A stretch of 64,000 bases of DNA from an uncultured Prevotellaceae bacterium (GTDB lineage Bacteria > Bacteroidota > Bacteroidia > Bacteroidales > Bacteroidaceae): the NCBI GenBank assembly GCA_946410305.1, contig CAMJZV010000007.1:1-64000 (forward strand), in the 5' to 3' direction. Shown here one piece after another: positions 56,164 to 64,000 of this stretch. Numbering within the stretch: position 1 is the stretch's first letter; each line of letters opens with the position of its first letter. Position numbers and translations under genes: made by a program. The notes under the pieces were generated by a model, which did no database searches, was not told where the DNA came from, and was given only the letters and a program-made list of their open reading frames with translations.

Positions 56164-57402
56164 GTGAAAACGAAAGACATACATATAAGCGAATACAATT
56201 ACGAGTTGCCTGATGAGCGCATAGCCAAGTTTCCAATGGCTGAGCGCGACCACTCCAAGCTGCTCGTCTACAACAAGGGTGAGGTAGGAGAGGACATCTT
56301 CTACAACCTGCCGAACTATCTGCCCCAGGGGGCATTGATGGTATATAACAATACAAAGGTCATCCAGGCACGTCTGCACTTCCGCAAGGAGACGGGCGCC
56401 CTCATCGAGATATTTCTCTTGGAGCCTGCTGAACCTGCTGACTATGAGCAGATGTTCCAACAGACGCATCGCTGTTCGTGGCTCTGTCTGGTAGGTAATC
56501 AGAAAAAGTGGAAAGAAGGATCCCTCTGTAGAGAATTAAAGATTAAAGATGAAACATTAAAGATTTCTGCCATGCGTCGTTGTGAACACGGCACCAGCCA
56601 GTGGATTGATTTCGAATGGAGTGGGGGCGTGTCCTTCGCCGAGATTCTCGACGTAATGGGCGAGTTGCCTATTCCGCCATACCTCAATCGTGAGACGCAG
56701 GAGAGCGACAAGACCACCTACCAGACTGTCTATTCCAAGATTAAGGGTAGCGTGGCTGCTCCTACTGCTGGTCTGCATTTCACCGAGCGCGTGTTGAAGG
56801 ACGTTGATGCCCGTGGCATTGAGCGTGAAGAAGTGACGCTACATGTGGGTGCAGGAACGTTCAAGCCCGTCAAGAGTGAGACCATTGGCGAGCACCCCAT
56901 GCATACTGAGTATATCGCTGTGCGCCGTCATACTCTGGAGCGACTGCTGGCTCACGACTGTCAGGTCATTGCCGTTGGTACCACCAGCGTGCGAACTCTG
57001 GAGAGTCTTTACTACATGGGCTTGAAGGTGATAAAGAACCCAGACATCCGCGAAGAGGAGCTGCATGTCAACCAGTGGGAGCCCTACGGGGACTGTCCCT
57101 GCTGTGATAGCGAAGCGTTTACAGAGGGACTGTCCCCCTGTGCTGCTATCCAAGCCTTGCTCGACTGGATGGTTCGCAACAACTTGACGGTGTTACACTC
57201 TTCCACTCAGATTATCATTGCGCCAGGATACACTTACCATATCGTGAAGATGCTCATTACCAATTTCCACCAGCCGCAGTCTACGCTGTTGCTGTTGGTC
57301 AGCGCCTTCGTCAAGGGCGACTGGCATAAGATTTACGACTATGCCTTAGCTCACGACTTCCGCTTCCTGAGCTATGGTGACTCATCATTGTTAATACCTT
57401 AA
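56164..57402 (+). CDS. queA: S-adenosylmethionine:tRNA ribosyltransferase-isomerase
   Basis: 412 aa. Queuosine pathway enzyme that builds epoxyqueuosine on tRNA. N-terminal 'YELPDERIAKFPMAERDHSKLLVYN', 'PTAGLHFTERVL', and the C-terminal 'ITNFHQPQSTLLLLVSAFV' are diagnostic. Start is GTG, 4 nt after the -7 box, so the mRNA may be leaderless. Two parts look repeat-derived: 'RELKIKDETLKISAM' (56531-56570, ATTAAAGATT type) and 'GDCPCCDSEAFTEGLSPC' (57087-57143, two GGGACTGTCCC palindromes), the second likely an in-frame insertion near the C-terminus. Confidence 0.93.
   Translation: MKTKDIHISEYNYELPDERIAKFPMAERDHSKLLVYNKGEVGEDIFYNLPNYLPQGALMVYNNTKVIQARLHFRKETGALIEIFLLEPAEPADYEQMFQQTHRCSWLCLVGNQKKWKEGSLCRELKIKDETLKISAMRRCEHGTSQWIDFEWSGGVSFAEILDVMGELPIPPYLNRETQESDKTTYQTVYSKIKGSVAAPTAGLHFTERVLKDVDARGIEREEVTLHVGAGTFKPVKSETIGEHPMHTEYIAVRRHTLERLLAHDCQVIAVGTTSVRTLESLYYMGLKVIKNPDIREEELHVNQWEPYGDCPCCDSEAFTEGLSPCAAIQALLDWMVRNNLTVLHSSTQIIIAPGYTYHIVKMLITNFHQPQSTLLLLVSAFVKGDWHKIYDYALAHDFRFLSYGDSSLLIP
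57087..57143. repeat. Paired GGGACTGTCCC palindromes inside queA
   Basis: Two copies, CGGGGACTGTCCCTG (57087-57101) and GAGGGACTGTCCCCCTGTGC (57124-57143), in direct orientation; the second extends into CCCTGTGC as at the IS flank (4351-4365). Confidence 0.7.
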
Positions 57403-57407
57403 ATATT

Positions 57408-59327
57408 ATGAAATACGGATTTGTCAAGGTTGCCGCAGCTGTGCCGGCAGTACGTGTGGCCGATGTGACCTACAACGTACAGGAGATAGAGAAACTGATA
57501 GCCCTTGCCGATGGCGAAGGTGTCGAGTTACTTTGTTTTCCAGAGTTGTCGCTGACAGGATACACTTGTCAGGACTTGTTCCAGGAACAACTGTTAATCA
57601 CGAAGTCCGAAGAGGGACTCTTGCGCCTCCTCGACTTCACCCGCCAGCTCGACATCGTCTGCGTAGTGGGACTGCCCGTACAGGCTGGTGGACTGTTGCT
57701 CAACTGTGCTGCTGTCATCCAGAGTGGCACGCTGCTTGGTGTAGTTCCTAAGACCTACCTGCCCAACTATGGTGAATTCTATGAGAAGCGCTGGTTTGCC
57801 TCGTCGCAAGACCTGAACACCACAAATATCTATCTGGCTGGCACGCCTATCACGCTCTCTGCCGAGCCCAAGCTTTTCCAGATGGGCGACGTGAAGTTTG
57901 GCGTAGAGATCTGTGAGGATGTCTGGGCACCCATTCCGCCCAGTAACAACCTGACGATGGCAGGTGCTGACATCATTGTCAACCTCTCTGCCAGCGATGA
58001 GCTCATTGGCAAACATCGCTATCTACGCTCTCTAATTGCCCAGCAGAGTGCTCGCACCATGAGTGGCTATGTTTATGCGTCAAGTGGTTTTGGCGAGTCT
58101 ACACAAGACGTTGTCTATGGTGGCAATGCCATGATTTTTGAAAATGGCCGACTGCTCGTTGAGGGTGACCGCTTCTCGTTCCAGCCCCAGCTGAAGAGCG
58201 TCCAGATTGATGTAGAGCGCCTGCGCACCGAGCGTTATGCCAACTCTACGTTCATCAACGCGCAACGTGGTGCCCATGCTGTTCATATCGCGGCAAAGAC
58301 ACCTATTGGCAAATCCTTCGAACTGACGCGTCCCGTTAATCCTCATCCTTTCATCCCATCAGACGAGGAGATGAGCGAGACCTGCGAGGAGATACTAAAC
58401 ATCCAGACAGCAGGTTTAGCAAAACGTCTGATGCATACCAACTGCCAACACGTCGTGTTGGGTATAAGCGGTGGTTTGGACTCCACGCTAGCTCTGCTAG
58501 TCTGCGTGCGCACATTCGACAAACTGGGACTGGATCGCAAAGGCATTATCGGCGTCACTATGCCAGGCTTTGGCACCAGCGATCGCACGCACGATAATGC
58601 CGCCTCACTGATGCAGTCGCTGGGCATCTCACAGATGGAGATTTCCATTGCCAAGGCCGTTACTCAGCATTTTGAGGATATTGGTCACGATGCCTCCATC
58701 CACGATGCCACCTATGAGAATTCGCAGGCCCGCGAGCGTACACAGATACTCATGGATCTTGCCAACAAATGCAACGCACTGGTGGTAGGCACAGGCGACC
58801 TCTCTGAGTTGGCACTCGGTTGGGCCACCTACAACGGCGACCACATGTCGATGTATGGTGTCAATGGTGGCGTTCCCAAGACGCTCATCCAGTATCTGGT
58901 GCGCTATAACGCCCAGCTGCCACAGTTTGCTGCCGTTCACGACACACTGATAGACATCGTCGACACCCCCATCTCCCCAGAGCTGACACCTGCCGACGAA
59001 CAGGGTAACATCCAGCAGAAGACGGAAGACCTCGTCGGTCCCTACGAGTTGCACGACTTCTTCCTCTACTATATGCTCCGCTTCGGCTTCCGTCCAGTTA
59101 AGATTTACATGCTGGCACAGCGCGCCTTCGAGGGTGCTTACGATAACCAGACCATCAAGAAGTGGCTCACCACGTTCTGCCGTCGTTTCTTCTCGCAGCA
59201 GTTCAAACGCTCTTGTCTGCCCGATGGTCCTAAGGTGGGTAGCATCTCGCTGTCACCTCGTGGCGATTGGCGCATGCCGAGTGATGCTTGCTCTACCTTA
59301 TGGATCAAGGAATGCGAAGAATTATAA
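57408..59327 (+). CDS. nadE: Glutamine-dependent NAD+ synthetase
   Basis: 639 aa, two domains. N-terminal nitrilase-type glutaminase (1-270) with Glu in 'FPELSLTGYTCQDLF', Lys in 'VPKTYLPNYGEFYEKRWF', Cys in 'VEICEDVWAP'. C-terminal NAD synthetase (300-639) with P-loop 'LGISGGLDSTLALLV'. Converts deamido-NAD to NAD using glutamine nitrogen. 5 bp after queA. Confidence 0.97.
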   Translation: MKYGFVKVAAAVPAVRVADVTYNVQEIEKLIALADGEGVELLCFPELSLTGYTCQDLFQEQLLITKSEEGLLRLLDFTRQLDIVCVVGLPVQAGGLLLNCAAVIQSGTLLGVVPKTYLPNYGEFYEKRWFASSQDLNTTNIYLAGTPITLSAEPKLFQMGDVKFGVEICEDVWAPIPPSNNLTMAGADIIVNLSASDELIGKHRYLRSLIAQQSARTMSGYVYASSGFGESTQDVVYGGNAMIFENGRLLVEGDRFSFQPQLKSVQIDVERLRTERYANSTFINAQRGAHAVHIAAKTPIGKSFELTRPVNPHPFIPSDEEMSETCEEILNIQTAGLAKRLMHTNCQHVVLGISGGLDSTLALLVCVRTFDKLGLDRKGIIGVTMPGFGTSDRTHDNAASLMQSLGISQMEISIAKAVTQHFEDIGHDASIHDATYENSQARERTQILMDLANKCNALVVGTGDLSELALGWATYNGDHMSMYGVNGGVPKTLIQYLVRYNAQLPQFAAVHDTLIDIVDTPISPELTPADEQGNIQQKTEDLVGPYELHDFFLYYMLRFGFRPVKIYMLAQRAFEGAYDNQTIKKWLTTFCRRFFSQQFKRSCLPDGPKVGSISLSPRGDWRMPSDACSTLWIKECEEL

Positions 59328-59372
59328 ATTAAGAATTAAGCATTAAGAATTAAGCATTAAGAATTAAGCATT
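59328..59372 (+). repeat. AATTAAGCATT spacer repeat
   Basis: Four units of AATTAAGCATTAAG fill the nadE-trmH gap. Confidence 0.8.
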
Positions 59373-60164
59373 ATGCATTCTGAATTAATCACGAGTGCCC
59401 AGAATCCGAAGGTCAAGCTGTTGCTCGAATTGCAGCAGAAGTCACAGGAGCGTCGCCGTCACGGCTTGTTTGTCGTGGAGGGTAGGCGAGAGATTGAGCG
59501 TTGCATGAATCGTGGCTATCAGATAGACACTATCTTCTGGTGCCCTGAGATTTTCGGCGCTGAAGAGCCTGCTGCTGATGGAGCTCGCGTATTTCAGGTT
59601 TCTGCCGATATATATAATAAGGTGGCTTATCGTGGCGGTACCGAGGGCATCATCGCCGAGGTCGTCAGCCGACAGCACAACTTGGAGAGTCTGAAGTTGC
59701 AGAAGCGTCCGCTCATCGTCGTCCTTGAGAGTGTTGAGAAGCCAGGCAATGTCGGTGCCATCCTGCGCTCTGCCGATGCCGCCAATGTCGATGCCGTCAT
59801 TGTCTGCGACCCGCAGTGCGACCTCTACAATCCCAACATTATCCGTGCCTCCGTCGGTGCCTTCTTCAGCGTACCCACTGTGGCCTGCACTTCCGAAGAG
59901 TGCATCCAGTGGCTCAAGGCCAACGGCATCCAGATACTCACCGCCCAACTGCAGGATTCCTACTATTATTACGAAACCGATATGGCCCGCCCCACAGCCA
60001 TTGTCATGGGCACCGAAGCTACCGGACTAACCGATAAGTGGCGTCAGGCAGCCGATGCCCATATCAAGATTCCCATGCTCGGTATAGGCGACTCCCTTAA
60101 CGTCAGCGTCTCTGCCGCCATCCTCATGTTCGAGGCCGTGCGCCAGCGAAACAAAGTTAAATAA
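59373..60164 (+). CDS. TrmH/SpoU-family RNA 2'-O-methyltransferase
   Basis: 263 aa. N-terminal substrate-binding part ('ITSAQNPKVKLLLELQQKSQERRRHGLFVVEGRREIERC') and the SPOUT domain with knot motifs 'LIVVLESVEKPGNVGAILRSADAANVDAVI', 'AIVMGTEATGL' and 'LNVSVSAAILMFEAVRQR'. Methylates a ribose in rRNA or tRNA; exact target not evident. Confidence 0.92.
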   Translation: MHSELITSAQNPKVKLLLELQQKSQERRRHGLFVVEGRREIERCMNRGYQIDTIFWCPEIFGAEEPAADGARVFQVSADIYNKVAYRGGTEGIIAEVVSRQHNLESLKLQKRPLIVVLESVEKPGNVGAILRSADAANVDAVIVCDPQCDLYNPNIIRASVGAFFSVPTVACTSEECIQWLKANGIQILTAQLQDSYYYYETDMARPTAIVMGTEATGLTDKWRQAADAHIKIPMLGIGDSLNVSVSAAILMFEAVRQRNKVK

Positions 60165-60191
60165 TCAAAAATGTATTGAACCGTGGGAGGA

Positions 60192-60223
60192 TTTGAGCGT
60201 CAAAACGTAAAACAACGCTCAAA
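60192..60223 (+). other. 9-bp hairpin before the outer-membrane gene
   Basis: TTTGAGCGT pairs with ACGCTCAAA across 14 nt, 13 nt before the GTG start. No T-run follows, so it is not a standard terminator; it may be a leader hairpin. Confidence 0.45.
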
Positions 60224-60235
60224 AACTAAATTCGT

Positions 60236-63200
60236 GTGATTTACCGTTTATCTTTCCTACTGTTGTTTTGCTGGTATGGCATCTTGTCGGGGAGTGCGCA
60301 GAACGCTTCGCTGACAGCTCGTGTCGTAGACGCTGAAAACAATGAGGCTTTAGTGAAAGCCACCTCTCAACTGTATCGTATCAATATTCGTCAGGGGGGC
60401 CGTCGCGACACGACATTCGTGTCGGGCAAGTTCTCGGATGCTGGCGGAAACATTGCGTTCAGCAATTTGGAGGCAGGCAGCTACCTGCTGCGATTGACAT
60501 ATCTGGGATATAAGGCCCTTGATAAGAGTTTTCGCACTAACGGCACGGATGCGATAGCGCTGGGCAGAATCAGGATGGAGGCTGACGCCCAGCAGCTGAA
60601 GGAGACGGTTGTGACAGCTAATCTGCCGAAGATGCTGGTGAAGGACGACACAGTAGTGTATAATGCCGACGCCTTCCGCGTGCCTGAGGGTAGCGTCATC
60701 GAGTCGCTCGTGGAGGTATTACCTGGCGCTAAGATTGACGACGATGGCAAGATCAGCATCAATGGCAAGAATGTGAAGAAGTTCAAAATGGACGGTCGCG
60801 ACTTCATGACGGGCAACAACGATGCGGTGATGAAGAACCTGCCGTCGTATGTCGTTGACCAGGTGAAGGCTTATGACGAGAAGAGTGACCTAGCGAAGAT
60901 GACGGGTCTGGACGATGGCAACGACGACTTCGTGCTGGAATTTGTGACGAAGAAGAGTGTACGCAAAGGCTTGCAGGCCAATCCTGACATCGGCTACGGT
61001 ACGGATGGGCGCTACGGCATCCGACTGACGGCTATGAAGCCTTTTGGTGCCATGCGCTATACGTTTATGGGTAATGCCAACAACGTCAACGACCGTAACT
61101 TCTCAGGGCGTGGTGGCCGTGGGCGAGGCAACAACCAGGGACAGCGTGAGACGAAGACGGCAGCGCTGGATGCCAGCTACGAGAACAAGAAGGTGAAATG
61201 GAGTGGGCGAGTGACGTGGAATCACGGCGATACCGACAACTGGAACAAGACGGCCTCTGAGAGCTTTGTCAATACGCGTGGTGGTGCCTTCTCGAACAGC
61301 ATCAGTCAGAACTATTCGCGTAACAACAACTGGACGGGCAACATGAATCTGCAGTGGACCATCGACTCAGTGACCACGCTGTCGTTCCGTCCAGACGTGA
61401 GCTTCCAGACCAGCGACAGTCGTAACTTTTCGACGTCGGCAGCCTTCAATGCCAACCCCTACGACTATGTCATAGACCCGCTGAGCGCCGAGGGCTTGCA
61501 GAAGATGAACCAGAAAGGACTGGTGGTCAACAGCAGACAGAACAAAGGACTGGGGTATAACGACAACAAGAATGTCAACGGACAGCTACAGATATACCGC
61601 CGACTGGGTTCGAAGGGGCGCAACATCGCCCTCAGCACGCAGTTTAGCTGGCGCGACGGCAGCAACCAGAATGCCAGTCTCTCGGCAGTGTACCTGTATC
61701 AGCAGAAGACGAAGACGGGCGAGGACTCCACCTATCAGACTAACCGCTATACCAGTTCGGCCGACCATCAGTTGAGCTACTCGCTGGGCATCACCTATAC
61801 AGAGCCTCTACTACTTTTCAAGAGTCAGACAGGACAACAAGCAGATGGTATGCCACAGATGCGAGGTCCCTTCGGAGGCGGAGGAAGAGGTGGAGGCCGT
61901 CGTGGTGGAAGATCCTTCGGACAGCAGGGACTCTTCCTGCAGCTAAACTATCGCTACAGATATAGTCACCAGAAGAATGATCCGTCGACCTATGACTTCC
62001 CCGATTATAGCGACGAGGCCTTTGCCAGCGTGCTGAACGACTATCGCGAGTGGACTGCACTCTTCGGGTTCCTGGAGAACCCCTATGAGTCATATCTGAG
62101 CCAGGACCTCAGCCGCTTTTCGGAGCGTACGGAGCACGGCCACAATGCAGACGTGCAGCTGCGCTATATATATGATAAGGTAAATCTGAGCATGGGCGTG
62201 TCGTTCCAGCCAGAGAAGTCGCACTATATCCAGCAGTATCTGGGCAAACCCGTCGATACTGTGCGCACCGTCACCAACGTGTCGCCGACGATGGACCTGC
62301 GCGTGCGCTTCAACCAGCAGACCAACCTGCAGGTAAACTTCCGTGCTCAGACGCAACAGCCCAATATCACCCAGCTGCTGGACATCTATGACGACACCAA
62401 TCCGCTGAACATCACGATGGGTAATCCTGGTCTGAAGCCCTCGTTTACCACCAATCTGCGCGCCAACTTCCAGATGATGCGCCAGACGAAATTCGTCACC
62501 GACCCGGAGACGGGTTTCCAGATTCCCAAGAACCAGCGCCACTGGAGCTTCAGCGCCAATGGCTCGTGGCAGACCACTAGCAACTCGATTGGAAACATCG
62601 TTACATATAACGAGAAGACGGGTGGTCGCATTACCCGCCCTGAGAACATCAACGGCAACTGGAATGCCAGTCTTGGTCTGACCTTCAACGTTGGTCTCGA
62701 CACGTTGAACCGTTGGGACGTTAGTGGCTCCATCAATGGTCGCTACGACCATCGTATAGGTTATGTGAACCTGAAACGCACGGCAGAACCCGACCGCAAC
62801 GTGACCCATACCTACAACCTCTCGCCCGAGATATCGCTCAGCTATCGCAACTCGTGGCTCAGTTTCTCGATGAACGAGCGCACCACCTATGCACGCACGG
62901 AGAATCGCCTACAGGCCTCGAACAACCTGACGACATGGAACTTCTCGTATGGCGGAAATACGAAGATTACCTTCCCGTGGGGTACCAACCTGAGCACCGA
63001 CTTCCACGTTTTCAGCAAGCGAGGCTATAGCGACGAGACGCTGAATACAGATGAGATGATATGGAACATGCAGCTGTCGCAGAGCTTCTTGCGTGGCAAG
63101 CCGTTAACCATCATGTTGCAGTGGTACGACATCCTACACGAGCAGACCACCTTCTCGCGAACCGTCAATGCCAACGGCTGGCGGGACCAGGAAGTCAATG

Positions 63201-63394
63201 CCATCACCAGCTACGCCATGCTACACGTCAGTTACCGCCTGAACCTCTTCGGCAGTGGCAACAACAATAATGGCCGTGGTGGACGCGGCAGATGGGGCGA
63301 CAGACGCCCTGGAGGTTTTGATGGTCCTCGTGGCGGATTCGGCAATGGTCCTGGCGGAGGCTTTGGTGGTGGTATGCCACCAGGAGGCTTCTAG
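60236..63394 (+). CDS. TonB-receptor-like outer-membrane beta-barrel protein
   Basis: 1052 aa. Signal peptide (to about 'GSAQ', residue 22), a CarboxypepD-reg-like domain (25-115), a plug-like region ('VVTANLPKMLVKDDTVVYNADAF', 120-250) and a beta-barrel. No nearby SusD partner, so not a classical Sus pair; it fits the OMP_b-brl_3 type. Three low-complexity Arg/Gly segments (about 290-305, 540-565, 1003-1052) are notable; the last forms the C-terminus. Start is GTG 60236; last 4 bp overlap the FHA gene. Confidence 0.82.
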   Translation: MIYRLSFLLLFCWYGILSGSAQNASLTARVVDAENNEALVKATSQLYRINIRQGGRRDTTFVSGKFSDAGGNIAFSNLEAGSYLLRLTYLGYKALDKSFRTNGTDAIALGRIRMEADAQQLKETVVTANLPKMLVKDDTVVYNADAFRVPEGSVIESLVEVLPGAKIDDDGKISINGKNVKKFKMDGRDFMTGNNDAVMKNLPSYVVDQVKAYDEKSDLAKMTGLDDGNDDFVLEFVTKKSVRKGLQANPDIGYGTDGRYGIRLTAMKPFGAMRYTFMGNANNVNDRNFSGRGGRGRGNNQGQRETKTAALDASYENKKVKWSGRVTWNHGDTDNWNKTASESFVNTRGGAFSNSISQNYSRNNNWTGNMNLQWTIDSVTTLSFRPDVSFQTSDSRNFSTSAAFNANPYDYVIDPLSAEGLQKMNQKGLVVNSRQNKGLGYNDNKNVNGQLQIYRRLGSKGRNIALSTQFSWRDGSNQNASLSAVYLYQQKTKTGEDSTYQTNRYTSSADHQLSYSLGITYTEPLLLFKSQTGQQADGMPQMRGPFGGGGRGGGRRGGRSFGQQGLFLQLNYRYRYSHQKNDPSTYDFPDYSDEAFASVLNDYREWTALFGFLENPYESYLSQDLSRFSERTEHGHNADVQLRYIYDKVNLSMGVSFQPEKSHYIQQYLGKPVDTVRTVTNVSPTMDLRVRFNQQTNLQVNFRAQTQQPNITQLLDIYDDTNPLNITMGNPGLKPSFTTNLRANFQMMRQTKFVTDPETGFQIPKNQRHWSFSANGSWQTTSNSIGNIVTYNEKTGGRITRPENINGNWNASLGLTFNVGLDTLNRWDVSGSINGRYDHRIGYVNLKRTAEPDRNVTHTYNLSPEISLSYRNSWLSFSMNERTTYARTENRLQASNNLTTWNFSYGGNTKITFPWGTNLSTDFHVFSKRGYSDETLNTDEMIWNMQLSQSFLRGKPLTIMLQWYDILHEQTTFSRTVNANGWRDQEVNAITSYAMLHVSYRLNLFGSGNNNNGRGGRGRWGDRRPGGFDGPRGGFGNGPGGGFGGGMPPGGF

Positions 63395-63924
63395 GATTCT
63401 TCCGTAGTGTGAAGGATGATGCTGGTGGCACCGAGGGTGAAAAGGGTGCCATCCTCAATGATGCGACGCTCGCGAGGCTTCAGCTCTACGTCACCTACAA
63501 AGGTGCCTGTATTGCTATTGTTATCACTGAGCGTATAGCGCAGCTGCCCACGCTTGTCGCGCGAAACGGTGATGGTGCAGTGGTTAAGATCTACGCTGGG
63601 GTCGACAGTCTCGAAGGCAGTATTGATGGGGTTGCCCTTCTGATAACGGCCAATGACGTTGTCACCCATCTGCAGGGGAATGACCTGCTTGTAGTGGAAC
63701 ACATTCTCAATGACGACGATGCTACCACAGGGGCTGTTGCCTATTGGTTCTTGTCCGTTAGCATTTTCCTCCTTCTGCGTCTGACGGAGCTTGCTGACAC
63801 CAATGCGGATGCCAAACTCCTTGCCACACTGGTCACACTTGAATACCAATGACTGACCAGCCTCATAACGAGTCTCGTCGAACGTGATGTAGTTGTCGCA
63901 CTTGGGACAGCGAACGCGCTTCAT
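63391..63924 (-). CDS. Zinc-ribbon FHA-domain protein
   Basis: 177 aa. N-terminal zinc ribbon with two CxxC pairs ('VRCPKCDNY', 'FKCDQCGKEFG'), a linker, then an FHA domain (about 80-177: 'NVIGRYQKGNPINTAF', 'DLNHCTITVSRDKRGQLRYTLSDNNSNTGTFV'), which binds phosphothreonine peptides. Suggests a role in Ser/Thr-kinase signalling; no kinase gene is in view. Convergent with the outer-membrane gene, overlapping by 4 bp. Confidence 0.85.
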   Translation of the reverse strand: MKRVRCPKCDNYITFDETRYEAGQSLVFKCDQCGKEFGIRIGVSKLRQTQKEENANGQEPIGNSPCGSIVVIENVFHYKQVIPLQMGDNVIGRYQKGNPINTAFETVDPSVDLNHCTITVSRDKRGQLRYTLSDNNSNTGTFVGDVELKPRERRIIEDGTLFTLGATSIILHTTEES

Positions 63925-63932
63925 GAATTTTT

Positions 63933-63972
63933 TTAACCGTTAATCTATAACCAATAACCGTTAACCATTAAC
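63933..63972. repeat. TTAACCGTTAA spacer repeat
   Basis: Imperfect tandem of TTAACCGTTAA/TTATAACCAATAA units upstream of the FHA gene. Confidence 0.6.
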
Positions 63973-64000
63973 CTTCTTGTAGACCCATGCCTCGTAGAAT
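63961..64000 (-). CDS. Possible C-terminal end of a gene running off the window
   Basis: The minus-strand frame reads FYEAWVYKKVNG and a stop at 63961. The composition is protein-like and the direction matches the FHA gene downstream, but 12 codons are too few to identify it. Confidence 0.35.
   Translation of the reverse strand, partial: FYEAWVYKKVNG

Noticed and set aside
60192..60223. Hairpin as terminator of the trmH-family gene
   Set aside because: No T-run follows on either strand.

Overview
The window looks like chromosome of a Bacteroidales bacterium, most likely Prevotella or a close relative. Evidence: many promoters of the Bacteroidetes form TTTG-N19/20-TAnnTTTG; ATP synthase genes in the order atpD-C-I-B-E-F-H-A-G; the Rpb6-like omega subunit followed by a DUF4293 gene; Bacteroidales-type HU-related proteins; 'smalltalk' miniproteins; and a BT4734-like/DUF3987 gene pair. 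No rRNA, tRNA or CRISPR array was seen. The genus is an inference from gene content.

Layout. 0.1-5.7 kb: uxaB (tagaturonate reductase), a small OB-fold-like protein, a perfect 38-bp inverted repeat, a frameshifted ORF remnant, a complete IS3-family element (IS150-like, with -1 frameshift site and 3-bp target duplication), two HU-like genes and a smalltalk gene. 5.7-10.9 kb: the threonine operon thrA - ApgM-like homoserine kinase candidate - thrC on the minus strand. 11.0-14.1 kb: C69 dipeptidase and an NhaD-type antiporter. 14.2-21.5 kb: complete F-type ATP synthase operon. 21.5-34.0 kb: truA, an EamA transporter, a TPR histidine kinase, galM-galK-uracil-DNA-glycosylase-like, and ABC-F, grpE, dnaJ, folC.

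34.1-43.9 kb is an accessory island: a third HU gene nearly identical to the one at 5 kb, the DUF3987 and BT4734-like genes, an unrecognised AT-rich 395-aa protein, a strongly structured non-coding RNA or leader of about 275 nt, an EcoRI-type adenine methyltransferase, a DUF262-HNH protein, a two-gene cassette between duplicated terminators, a RelE/ParE toxin-antitoxin pair, a second smalltalk gene and a small membrane protein. The RNA with its divergent unknown gene and the methyltransferase/HNH pair is the best candidate here for an undescribed system.

43.8-64.0 kb is housekeeping: folK, class III fructose-bisphosphatase, two glycosyltransferase-like genes and an FGGY sugar kinase in one operon; uvrB; bamD-rpoZ-DUF4293; pyrF-prfA; queA-nadE-trmH; a TonB-receptor-like outer-membrane protein; and a zinc-ribbon/FHA protein.

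A theme across the window is short dispersed repeats: AT-rich units such as AATTAAGCATT or ATTAAAGATTAA between genes, G/C palindromes built on GGGACTGTCCC, and a 55-bp divergent-promoter cassette found twice. Some repeats have entered coding sequence in frame (thrC, queA). Start sites given here were chosen by homology to family N-termini where the longest reading frame was clearly too long.
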